Shown in pieces: positions 18,495-26,440 of a stretch of DNA of 64,000 nt. Under the pieces are notes generated by a model, which was not told the origin of the DNA, searched no databases, and saw only the letters and a program-made list of their open reading frames with translations. The stretch covers positions 610,683 through 674,682 of the forward strand of contig NZ_JAODVR010000002.1 in assembly GCF_025399835.1 (NCBI RefSeq), in the 5' to 3' direction. Numbering within the stretch: the first letter of the stretch is position 1; each line of letters starts with the position of its first letter. The position numbers and the translations under genes were made by a program. Source of the stretch: Haloarchaeobius sp. HME9146 (GTDB taxonomy: Archaea > Halobacteriota > Halobacteria > Halobacteriales > Natrialbaceae).

Positions 18495-19333
18495 ACCCGA
18501 ATCGCATCTCGACCATCGCCCGGAAGGAGGTCGACGACAGCGTTCGCTCCCGGTTGCTCTGGGGAATCATCGGCCTGGTGGCCGTGCTGACCTCGTTCGC
18601 GGCCGCGATGCTCCAGTTCGTCCCCGGTGTCGAGGCCGACGCCCTCGCGGGCATCAACGGCGCGACCGAGCTGGCGACCTTACTCGTGCCGATCGTGGCA
18701 CTCGTCGCCGCCTACCTCGCCATCGCGGGCGAACGCGAGTCCGGGAGCGTGAAGGTCCTGCTCGGGTTCCCGCCCTCCCGCGCCGAGGTCGTCGCCGGGA
18801 AGTTCCTCGGCCGGGCGGCGCTCGTGATCGTCGGCATCTCGGCTGGCTACGCGGTCTCCGGCGTCGTCACGCTGCTCGTCTATGGGTCGCTCCCGGTGGT
18901 CGCCTTCGCGGCGACCCTGGCACTCACGGCGCTCTTGGGGGCGGTGTTCGTCGCCATCGCGGTCGGCCTCTCTGCCCTGAGCGCGACGCGCTCGCGGGCG
19001 ATGACCGGCTCCATCGCGGTCTACCTCGTGCTGACGCTGTTCTGGGACTTCGTCCCGCAGGGGACCTACATGCTCGTCGAGGGGTCGTCGCCGACCGCAC
19101 CGCTCCCGGGCTGGTTCCTTCTCCTGCAGAGCCTGAGTCCGACCGGCGCGTACGGGTCACTGGTGACGGCCGTGGTCAGTTCGGAGGTCGGCGTCCCCGG
19201 ACTCCCCGCACTCGTGGCTGGTGCGTTCCCGTTCTACCTCGAACCGTGGTTCCTGCTCGGGCTCCTGGCCGCGTGGGCGGCGGTCCCGCTGCTCGTCGGC
19301 TACCGGGCGTTCGAGCGCGCAGACCTGGCCTGA
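18491..19333 (+). CDS. ABC-2 type transporter permease
   Basis: 280 residues. An N-terminal cytoplasmic helix (TIARKEVDDSVRSRLLWG) leads to six hydrophobic segments: about 18-40, 58-80, 108-130, 135-158, 170-190 and 250-272. The IAGERESGSVKVLLGFPPSR segment near 78-97 is the conserved cytoplasmic loop of ABC-2 permeases. It pairs with the overlapping upstream ATPase gene. Confidence 0.88.
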   Translation: MNPNRISTIARKEVDDSVRSRLLWGIIGLVAVLTSFAAAMLQFVPGVEADALAGINGATELATLLVPIVALVAAYLAIAGERESGSVKVLLGFPPSRAEVVAGKFLGRAALVIVGISAGYAVSGVVTLLVYGSLPVVAFAATLALTALLGAVFVAIAVGLSALSATRSRAMTGSIAVYLVLTLFWDFVPQGTYMLVEGSSPTAPLPGWFLLLQSLSPTGAYGSLVTAVVSSEVGVPGLPALVAGAFPFYLEPWFLLGLLAAWAAVPLLVGYRAFERADLA

Positions 19334-19340
19334 AGCCAGT

Positions 19341-19700
19341 TCAGAGTTCTTCGATGTCGTCGACGACGGCCTCCTCGTCGTCGAAGTCGACCGTCGCGCC
19401 ACCTTGCATGAACTCGTCCTCGTAGGTGTCTCTCCCCCACTCGGCGATGGCCTTCTGGAGGACGGTGAACCCGTTCTCGGTCCCCTCGTCGACGCTCTCG
19501 ACGATGGTCCACTCCTCGGCCTCGGGCTCGAAGCCGACGGCGTGACCCTTGCCCGAGTAGATGAAGAACAGCGCGAAGACGCGGTCGATCTCGGGCACGT
19601 AGTTCCCGGGGACGACGGTCAGTTCGGCGTCCTGCTCGGCCAGCGACTGCACCTCGTCACCCGTCAGTGGCCGCGACGGCAGCGAATCGATGGTTCCCAT
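19341..19700 (-). CDS. small acidic protein of unknown function
   Basis: 119 residues, strongly acidic, with no membrane segment and no cysteine motif. A central part (VFALFFIYSGKGHAVGFEP) looks like a buried strand pair, and the last 20 residues are nearly all acidic. I do not recognise the family. It converges with the ABC permease gene, with only 7 bp between the stops. Confidence 0.65.
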   Translation of the reverse strand: MGTIDSLPSRPLTGDEVQSLAEQDAELTVVPGNYVPEIDRVFALFFIYSGKGHAVGFEPEAEEWTIVESVDEGTENGFTVLQKAIAEWGRDTYEDEFMQGGATVDFDDEEAVVDDIEEL

Positions 19701-19751
19701 GGCTGGTCGTGGGTGAAGCGGCGGGAAAAGTGCGGTGTTCCCCGGCGGAAC

Positions 19752-20783
19752 TCAGTCGCGGTGACCCCAGCGGTTGCCGTCCTCGTCGTACCGGGCCGCC
19801 GAGATGCGCTCGAACTGGTCTGCGTCGAGTGTGACCTCGGTCGCACCGACGTTCTCCTCCAGCTGCTCGGTCGTCCGCGCCCCGACGATGGGGATGCAGG
19901 TGAACTCCTCCTGGTCCATCAACCAACGGAGGGCGACCTGGGCGGGGGTCGCGTCCACCTCGTCGGCGACGCCCCGGATAGCTTCGAGGACCTCCCAGCC
20001 GCGTGCCGAGAGATAGAAGTTCGAGAACCGTTCGTCGAAGCTCCCCCGGGAGCCGTCGGGTGCTTCCACCTTCGTCGGGTCGTCCGGGTCGGCCCGCTCG
20101 TACTTCCCGGTGAGGAAGCCCCCGGCGAGCGGCGAGTAGGGACAGACGGCGAGGTCCTGGTCCGCGCAGACGTCGAGGTAGTCGGCCACGTCGTCCCGGT
20201 AGGCCGCGTGGAACAGCGGCTGGGTCACCTCGAACCGTTCGAGTCCTTCGACGTCGGACTTCCAGAGCGCCTTGGTCAACTGCCAGGCGGCCATCGTCGA
20301 CGCCCCGAGGTAGTTCACCGTCCCGTCTTCGACGAGCTGGGTGAGCGTCTCGAGGGTCTCCTCGATCGGTGTCTCGTCGTCCCAGCGGTGGATGTAGTAC
20401 ACGTCGAGGTAGTCGGTTCCGAGGCGGTCCAGCGTCCCCTCTATCTGGGTTCGGATGTGCTTCCGGCCGAGGCCGGCGTCGTTCGGCCCCGGTTCGCCCC
20501 AGCCGTCGAAGGGGAAGTAGACCTTCGAGGCGAGGACGAAGTCGTCACGGTCGCGCTCGGCCAGCCAGTCGCCGATGTACTCCTCGCTCGTCCCGTTGGG
20601 GTTCCCGTAGACGTTGGCCGTGTCGATGAAGTTCCCGCCGTGTGCTTCGAAGGTGTCGAGCAGTTCGTGTGCCTCCTCGCGGTCGGTCTCGAGGACGCCG
20701 CCGGTCTCCCGGCCGAAGCGCCAGGTGCCGAAACACAGTTCCGAAACGCTGGTCCCCGTCGAACCAAGTCGTCGGTAGTCCAT
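19752..20783 (-). CDS. aldo/keto reductase
   Basis: 343 residues from the ATG at 20783; the nine codons to an upstream GTG are unconserved. The catalytic tetrad is visible: Asp in FIDTANVYG, Tyr in VYG, Lys in VLASKV and His in DVYYIHRWD. The NADPH site near the C terminus reads IPIVGARTTEQLEENVGA. The family reduces aldehydes and ketones; the subfamily resembles the YajO/Tas-like group. Substrate is unknown. Confidence 0.9.
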   Translation of the reverse strand: MDYRRLGSTGTSVSELCFGTWRFGRETGGVLETDREEAHELLDTFEAHGGNFIDTANVYGNPNGTSEEYIGDWLAERDRDDFVLASKVYFPFDGWGEPGPNDAGLGRKHIRTQIEGTLDRLGTDYLDVYYIHRWDDETPIEETLETLTQLVEDGTVNYLGASTMAAWQLTKALWKSDVEGLERFEVTQPLFHAAYRDDVADYLDVCADQDLAVCPYSPLAGGFLTGKYERADPDDPTKVEAPDGSRGSFDERFSNFYLSARGWEVLEAIRGVADEVDATPAQVALRWLMDQEEFTCIPIVGARTTEQLEENVGATEVTLDADQFERISAARYDEDGNRWGHRD

Positions 20784-20837
20784 ACGCCCGAGTCCTCGAC
20801 GGGCGACCAAAAGGGTGGGAGTAGCGGAAATCGAGCG

Positions 20838-22037
20838 TTACGCTACCCGCTCCAGAATCGTCGCGATACCCTGCCCGAACCCGATGCACATGGTCGAGAG
20901 CGCGGTCTGTGCGCCAGTGCGCTCCATCTCGTGGACGAGTTTCGTGATGAGTGCGGAGCCGGTCGACCCGAGCGGATGCCCGTGCGCGATTGCCCCGCCG
21001 TTGACGTTCGTCCGGTCCCACGGCGCGCCGGTCTCTTCCAGCCAGGCCGCGACGACGCTGGCGAAGGCCTCGTTCACCTCGAACAGGTCGATGTCGTCGA
21101 CGGTCATGTCGGCCTTCTCGAGGACGTTCTTGGTGGCCGGAATCGGGCCAGTGAGCATCATCACGGGGTCGACCGCGCAGACCTCGGTCTGGACGATGCG
21201 GGCCATCGGTTCCCAGCCCTGTTCTTCTGCCATCTCGGCCGAGCAGACGAGCGTGGCCGAGGCCCCGTCGACGATGCCCGAGGAGTTGCCGGCGTGGACG
21301 ACGCCCTCACCCTCCTCGCGGAAGGCGAGCGGGATTCCTTCGAGCGTTTCCACGTCGGTCCCGGGCCGCGGATGGCCGTCCTTCTCGACGGTGATCTCCT
21401 CGCCGTCGAGTTCGGTCTCGACGGGCGCGATCTGGGAATCGTACTTGCCCTCGTTCCACGCCTCGCCCCAGCGCGACTGCGAATCCACCGCGATCTCGTC
21501 GAGGTCCTGTCTCGTGAAACCCCACGTCTCGGCGATGCGCTCGGCGCTCTCGCCCTGGGGAATCAGCTCCTCGTACTCCTCGAAGTAGGTCTCCGTCATC
21601 GAGCCGCCGTCGGTGCCCATCGGCTCGCGCGTCATGTGCTCGACGCCGCCCGCGACGACCACGTCCTGGAAGCCCGCTCTCACCTGCCCGGCGGCGAAGT
21701 TGATCGCTTGCTGGCCGGACCCGCACATCCGGTTGAGCTGGACGCCGGGGGCTCCGTGGCGACCTTCGTAGGACGCGCCGGGGCCGGCGTCTGGGTCGAC
21801 CTCGTCGCTCCAGCCGGCGACGAGTGGGGCGATTCTGGCGATGTTCGAGCCCTGGTCGCCCTTGGGGGTGACACAGCCCAGTATGACGTCCTCGACCAGG
21901 TCGGTGTCGAGGTCGTTGCGCTCGGCGAGTGCCCGCAGCGGTGCGGCCGCAAGGTCCTGTGGGTGCGTGTCGCGGAACGCGCCGTCGCGCTTGCCGAACG
22001 GCGTCCGGACCGCGTCCACGATGACTGCTTCTCGCAT
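20838..22037 (-). CDS. thiolase (acetyl-CoA C-acetyltransferase type)
   Basis: 399 residues with all thiolase marks: acyl-accepting Cys105 in LNRMCGSGQQ, His in IAHGHPLGSTGS near 350, and the second Cys in TMCIGFGQG near 380. NEAFAS is near 305. These enzymes run beta-oxidation or condense acetyl-CoA for mevalonate or PHA synthesis; here the direction is not clear from sequence. It is transcribed with the same orientation as the aldo/keto reductase, 54 bp apart. Confidence 0.93.
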   Translation of the reverse strand: MREAVIVDAVRTPFGKRDGAFRDTHPQDLAAAPLRALAERNDLDTDLVEDVILGCVTPKGDQGSNIARIAPLVAGWSDEVDPDAGPGASYEGRHGAPGVQLNRMCGSGQQAINFAAGQVRAGFQDVVVAGGVEHMTREPMGTDGGSMTETYFEEYEELIPQGESAERIAETWGFTRQDLDEIAVDSQSRWGEAWNEGKYDSQIAPVETELDGEEITVEKDGHPRPGTDVETLEGIPLAFREEGEGVVHAGNSSGIVDGASATLVCSAEMAEEQGWEPMARIVQTEVCAVDPVMMLTGPIPATKNVLEKADMTVDDIDLFEVNEAFASVVAAWLEETGAPWDRTNVNGGAIAHGHPLGSTGSALITKLVHEMERTGAQTALSTMCIGFGQGIATILERVA

Positions 22038-22189
22038 GGTCTCAACTAGACAACGATTTACTTGTTTCTTTCGCCCGGGATTCGGCCGCCCCGGAACCGG
22101 ACGACCCCGTAAGTAATCCTACTTGAATGCAGTGCATGTTTCCCAATAACCGATAAAATTAAGATACCGGGGCAGAAACGTAGGAGTAC

Positions 22190-22303
22190 ATGACCCGGAC
22201 TTACACTGTGGGCAACGAGGCCCGCACTGGCGGTGACCACCGGTACGCCGCACACGGTGACGAAGCCTCCACTGGAGTCACGGGTACGCCGCTCTCCTGC
22301 TAA
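22190..22303 (+). CDS. possible 37-residue small protein
   Basis: An ATG at 22190 opens 37 codons ending TAA at 22303. It has a TATA-like AAAATTAAG (22155-22163) about 27-35 nt upstream and a Shine-Dalgarno-like AGGAG four bases before the ATG. The product is Thr/Gly-rich with one C-terminal Cys and resembles nothing I know. Promoter placement is the main support. It lies in a 420-bp gap that otherwise shows no gene. Confidence 0.35.
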   Translation: MTRTYTVGNEARTGGDHRYAAHGDEASTGVTGTPLSC

Positions 22304-22457
22304 CGTCGGCTCCGTAACGCCGGCTGTCGTCGACTCCCTGACAGCCGGCTGTCTGCGCTGCCGTCACTCGGCCCTCACTTCCAGAGTGCCGCGTGCCGCC
22401 CGCCGCACAGATGGCCGCATCGCCTGTCGACCGCCCAGTCACACATCCACATCCACG

Positions 22458-23243
22458 ATGACCGAATTCACGTTCGACCCGGACCCGGCACAGGCACACT
22501 ACAACGTCGCCCACCTCGTCGACGACCGCACGCATCTGTACCACGAGTACGACATCGACCGCGAGTTCGATGCGGGACTGACCGACCCCCGGACCGGCAA
22601 GGAGGACGCCCCGCCCGACTACGGCCAGCGCCGCGCCGCGATGCTCGACTTCTACGGGCACCGCTGTGGGCGCTGTGCCTGCCGCGTCGGCGACAGCACG
22701 ACACAGGAGCTGGAGGTCGGGTACCTCTACTCGCTCGCCATGGTGACCGGCCGCGGCGACGAGTGGGCCCTCGACAACCTTGTGGCGGTGTGCGAGCCGT
22801 GTTACGACCTGCTCACGACTGACTGCCCCGAAGACATCGGCGCGTTCGGGACGCAGTACGAGACCGCCCCGCAGTTCCCGGTGTGGACCTGTGACCCCCG
22901 CGTCGCGGTCGAGCGACTCCCGCTCACGGGCCGTGAGGTCTGGCTGCGCGAGCAGCTGGCGAGCCGGGTCGCGGTCTCCTGTGACCAGGAGACGGGTGTG
23001 AACCAGCCCGTCGCCCGGGATGCCTGTCTCGCCCGGACGACGAGTGCGGCGGTCGCGGTCGCCCTCGGCGAGGAACTCATCCTCGACGAGTACGGGTCGT
23101 GCTCCACGATGCAGCGCCGCCTCAGCCAGCGCTGGGAACTCCTGACGGCGCACGAACGAGCTACCTACCGTGACCGGGCGGTCGACGAGGACACGGTTAT
23201 CGGCGGCGGCTTCGAACCGTGTGTCGACCTGCAGGAAGCCTGA
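22458..23243 (+). CDS. HNH-like zinc protein of unknown function
   Basis: 261 residues from the ATG at 22458; the 75 codons upstream in frame are basic, unconserved sequence. Near residues 65-115 a CGRC pair, an intervening region and a CEPC pair with ALDNLVAVCEPCYDLL resemble the zinc frame of HNH endonucleases. The His-Asn-His catalytic residues are not obvious, because the position before CGRC has YGHR and LEVGYLY replaces the usual DHI. The C-terminal 130 residues match nothing I recognise. It may be a binding rather than a cutting protein. Confidence 0.6.
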   Translation: MTEFTFDPDPAQAHYNVAHLVDDRTHLYHEYDIDREFDAGLTDPRTGKEDAPPDYGQRRAAMLDFYGHRCGRCACRVGDSTTQELEVGYLYSLAMVTGRGDEWALDNLVAVCEPCYDLLTTDCPEDIGAFGTQYETAPQFPVWTCDPRVAVERLPLTGREVWLREQLASRVAVSCDQETGVNQPVARDACLARTTSAAVAVALGEELILDEYGSCSTMQRRLSQRWELLTAHERATYRDRAVDEDTVIGGGFEPCVDLQEA

Positions 23244-23255
23244 GCCGGGGAGAAC

Positions 23256-23306
23256 CCCCGCTGACGGTTCGGCCCTCCATCGGCCCCGCTGACGGTTCGG
23301 CCCTCC
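23256..23306. repeat. 23-bp direct repeat between convergent genes
   Basis: CCCCGCTGACGGTTCGGCCC followed by TCC occurs exactly at 23256-23278 and 23284-23306, with a period of 28 bp. A decayed third unit (GACGATTCGCCCC) follows. It lies in the 79-bp gap between two gene 3' ends, where it may act on termination. Confidence 0.8.
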
Positions 23307-23322
23307 GCCGACGATTCGCCCC

Positions 23323-25113
23323 CTACGTTCTCTGCTGCACCGCCGGCAGATGCATGGTCACCGCACTTCCGCCGAGGTCGGACTCGGCGAACGTCACGCT
23401 CCCGCCCGACGCGGCGACGATGTGTCGAACGAGCCAGAGACCGAGACCGCTGGCGTGCTCGAGCTGCGTTATCTCCCGTTCACCGAGGACGACCGCGAGT
23501 TCCTGTTCGGGAATGCCGGGGCCGTCGTCGGCCACGGTCACGTCGGCCACCTCCTCCGAGAGCTCGACCTCGACGACCACCGTCGGTGTGTCGGCTCTGT
23601 TGTGCTCGACCGCGTTCTCGACGACGTTCATCAGCGCGACTTCCAGCTGCGGATGGGCGTACACGTGGGCCGTCTCCGGCCCGTGGAACCGGACGTCGAC
23701 GCTGGCGTATCTGCGCTCGACCGTCTGGAGCACGGACTCGGCCGCGGACGTCACATCGACCGTCGGGCTTCCGTCGGCCTCCGAGAGTCGCTCGAGGACC
23801 TGGGCCTTCTGGGTGAGTTCGACGACGGTGTCGGCTGCGTTGAGGAGGGACTGGGCGTAGGCCCGTTCCTCGCCGTCCAGCGTCCGGGTGAGCGTCTCAG
23901 CGTACCCGCTGATGACCGTCATCTTGTTCCGGAGGTTGTGACGGAGGATGCGGTGGAGGACCTGGAGCCGGCGCTCACGGTCGACCTGTTCCGTCACGTC
24001 GGTGTAGACGCCGAACGCGAGGGTGCCATCGTCGGTTTCGCGGTACGGGACGCCACGGAAGAGGAACTGGCGTTCACCGGTCGCCGTTCGACGGACGACC
24101 CGGCGCTGGTTGACCAGCCCACGTTCGGCGCGCTCGTCGAGCTGCCGACCCACGTCTGCGTGTTCCTCGGGAAGGACGTAGTCGTTCAGCGACTCGCCGA
24201 TGACGGTCTCGGCGTCCCACCCGAACGTCTCCTCGAACCCCGGGTTCACCCGACGGACGATGGGTGTCCCGTCGTCGATCTCGGCCTCCACGATGGCGTC
24301 CGGTATCGTCTCGAACAGGTGCGAGACACGGTCACGTTCGGCCGCCAGCCGTTCCTCGGTGGCCGCGAGTTCACTCAGGTCTCTGACGACACCGACCGTC
24401 CCGACGAACTCCGACCCGCTCATGCGGAGCGTGACCTCGATCTCTGCGGGGAACGTCTGGCCCTGTCTGGTCCGGAGTTTCGTACGATACTGGGCCGTAT
24501 TTCGGTCGTCGGACGCGAGGAGGTCCCGTATCTCCTCGCTCCCGGTCTCGACGTTCTCGTCGGCCAGCACGACGCTGACGTGGGTCCCGACGAGCGTCTC
24601 CCGGCGGTAGCCGAGTCGCTCTAAGAGGCGGGGTGTCGCCAGTACGACCCGCCCGTCGGAATCGAGCGCGTACACCATCTCGGGGATGTGGTTCCAGATG
24701 CTGTCTTCGCGGGTCGCAACCCGCTCTCCGTCACGGGCTGGCGCGTCCTGCTGGTCGACGACGGCCGCGACGCGTTCCGTGAGTTCTGCGAGACCCTGGT
24801 CGTCGGCCCCGGTCACACAGTCGGCCGCACCGGCTCGGAACAGCGAGACAGCGCGGCTATCGCCGCTTTGCGGTGACCAGACCACGACGGGAACCTCGTC
24901 GATGACTCTCGCCGGGAGGGCGGACAGGAGCGCGTTCGGGTCGCTGGTGCCATCGTCGGGGAGGACGATTACGTCGGGAGTTGTTTCGGGTATCGAATCA
25001 GCGGGATGGACCGCCGTGTCGAAGCCTGCGGCTGTGAGGCGACGGTCGAGCATGCCCCCCGTCTCGCCCGGAGTGGAGACGACGAGGACTCGAACGTGTG
25101 ACGTAGCCGCCAT
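23323..25113 (-). CDS. sensor histidine kinase with degenerate receiver and two PAS domains
   Basis: 596 residues from the ATG at 25113; a GTG ten codons earlier also fits, but a T-rich element lies about 30 nt before the ATG. The N-terminal 120 residues resemble a receiver fold (VLVVST at the first strand) in which the phospho-acceptor region reads VIVLPDDGTS. Two PAS domains follow (about 135-265 and 270-395), then HisKA-like ILRHNLRNKM and HATPase with ENAVEHN and DDGPGIP. No cognate regulator is adjacent, as is common in haloarchaea. Signal is unknown. Confidence 0.9.
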   Translation of the reverse strand: MAATSHVRVLVVSTPGETGGMLDRRLTAAGFDTAVHPADSIPETTPDVIVLPDDGTSDPNALLSALPARVIDEVPVVVWSPQSGDSRAVSLFRAGAADCVTGADDQGLAELTERVAAVVDQQDAPARDGERVATREDSIWNHIPEMVYALDSDGRVVLATPRLLERLGYRRETLVGTHVSVVLADENVETGSEEIRDLLASDDRNTAQYRTKLRTRQGQTFPAEIEVTLRMSGSEFVGTVGVVRDLSELAATEERLAAERDRVSHLFETIPDAIVEAEIDDGTPIVRRVNPGFEETFGWDAETVIGESLNDYVLPEEHADVGRQLDERAERGLVNQRRVVRRTATGERQFLFRGVPYRETDDGTLAFGVYTDVTEQVDRERRLQVLHRILRHNLRNKMTVISGYAETLTRTLDGEERAYAQSLLNAADTVVELTQKAQVLERLSEADGSPTVDVTSAAESVLQTVERRYASVDVRFHGPETAHVYAHPQLEVALMNVVENAVEHNRADTPTVVVEVELSEEVADVTVADDGPGIPEQELAVVLGEREITQLEHASGLGLWLVRHIVAASGGSVTFAESDLGGSAVTMHLPAVQQRT

Positions 25114-25233
25114 AGAGATGGCGAATCTTCGACGAAAGCACACAAAACCGTTTTGGGCGTTCTCTGGGCTTTCTGGCTCTACGGCCCGGTGCAGAAGAAT
25201 CGTGGTCTCGTGTCTGGCGTGACTGGGTCGCCT

Positions 25234-25626
25234 TCAGTCCTGTGGCGGTGCCACGAGGACCGGTCGCTCGGCGTCGAGGATCACGGCCTGTGCGGTCGAC
25301 CCGAACAGTGCCTTCCCGGCCGGCGAGCGCTTCCGCCCGCTCACGCAGATGCAGTCCGCGTCGATCTCCTTGGCGTGTTCGACGATCTCGATGGCTGCGT
25401 TCCCGCTCGATTCGCTGAGCTCGGCCTCGATACCGGCTTCTTCGAGTACCTCTCGAACCTGTCGTACTGTACTCAACTGCGACACGGACGCTCCCTCGGG
25501 GTTGTCTTTGAACACGTGGAACAGTGTCACCGAGACCTCGTCCTTCCCGGGCATGTCTGCGACGGCCTCTGCCTGTGCGCGTGCACGTTCCTCGTCGGAG
25601 TCGACTGCGAGCAGTACCTCGTACAT
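25234..25626 (-). CDS. UspA-family universal stress protein
   Basis: 130 residues from the ATG at 25626 (MYEVLLAVDSDEER). The ATP-binding motif G-2x-G-9x-G(S/T) appears as SGRKRSPAGKALFGSTA near residue 100. It is a small cytoplasmic nucleotide-binding protein; its role in haloarchaea is not defined. A T-rich stretch follows the start upstream. It is tail to head with the histidine kinase and probably separate from it. Confidence 0.85.
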   Translation of the reverse strand: MYEVLLAVDSDEERARAQAEAVADMPGKDEVSVTLFHVFKDNPEGASVSQLSTVRQVREVLEEAGIEAELSESSGNAAIEIVEHAKEIDADCICVSGRKRSPAGKALFGSTAQAVILDAERPVLVAPPQD

Positions 25627-25786
25627 ATCAGGCGCTACTCCCGAAGGGGGCTTATGTTTAGGGGGTGGTCTCCAGGCACTGAGAACGGGAAGCCTCGCGA
25701 TGGCGGCTGTCACGGCCCGCTAGCGCCACGCCGTCGGAAAGGGGCAACAGTTGCGTCCCGGAATACTTACTTAACAGTAACCGGCT

Positions 25787-25909
25787 ATGACACAGATGGC
25801 TTCACGAGTTGGCGCGCGTGAGCCGATCCACTTCCACATCTGGCGCTTTTTACAACGCTACGGCTCCGAGCCGCAGCTCCGGCGTTCGACAGACGTCTCG
25901 CGCTCGTAG
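25787..25909 (+). CDS. possible 40-residue small basic protein
   Basis: An ATG at 25787 opens 40 codons ending TAG at 25909, about 15-25 nt after the AT-rich ACTTACTTAACAG. The product has a compact aromatic core (PIHFHIWRFLQRYGSEP) unlike random GC-rich translation. It could be a small regulator or the remnant of a larger DNA-binding protein. I recognise no family. Confidence 0.35.
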   Translation: MTQMASRVGAREPIHFHIWRFLQRYGSEPQLRRSTDVSRS

Positions 25910-26440
25910 CCGGTGCTCGAAGAACGTGGTGAACGGTGTCGGTTGGCGGGGGCAGCCCCGCCGTGAGCGACGAAAAGGGGCCGACAGCGGTGGCAGACCG
26001 CGCCGGCCGAACTGGCACTGTTGGCAGACAGGTCGCGTCGTTGGGCCGTGGTAGAGTATGGCAGACTGGTGGCCCGGTTCGATGCTCCCTGTCGGGTGAT
26101 TTCCTCACCCTCACTATCCCGTAGGTCTCCTCGGTAGATAACCTGTGCACTATCCGACCAGTTATGGCCCTACCGCTGCGTAACCCGAACCGATAGCAGG
26201 AGCGGCCTTCGGTCGGAAACGTTCTTCCGGCGAAGACGGTTCCTCCGGGTGATAACTCAGCCCTTACCCAGTATCTGCTATATGTCTACAGAGTGCTAGC
26301 TACAGGTGACCTACTGGAGTACGTGCGGGGGCATCCGCCCCCTGGCCACACCGGTCGCCAGCCCGATACCCGGGCTGGTGTCGGTGGCCGGCCGCGTCAA
26401 CACCACGCGCACTGGGGGCTCCGGTCGGGGGTATCTCTCT
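25910..26440. other. intergenic stretch with GC-rich hairpins
   Basis: No convincing gene is visible. Near 26325-26390 several short hairpins can form: GGGGGC/GCCCCC at about 26328-26343, and CAGCCCG/CGGGCTG at about 26355-26375 nested in looser GCCACACCGG/GGTGTCGGTGGC arms. They lie just before the sulfatase-like gene and could be a structured 5' leader. Confidence 0.4.

Noticed and set aside
26325..26395. GC-rich hairpins before the sulfatase-like gene as a defined RNA
   Set aside because: The arms are short and imperfect, and such pairs arise by chance in this GC-rich sequence. No known RNA family fits.
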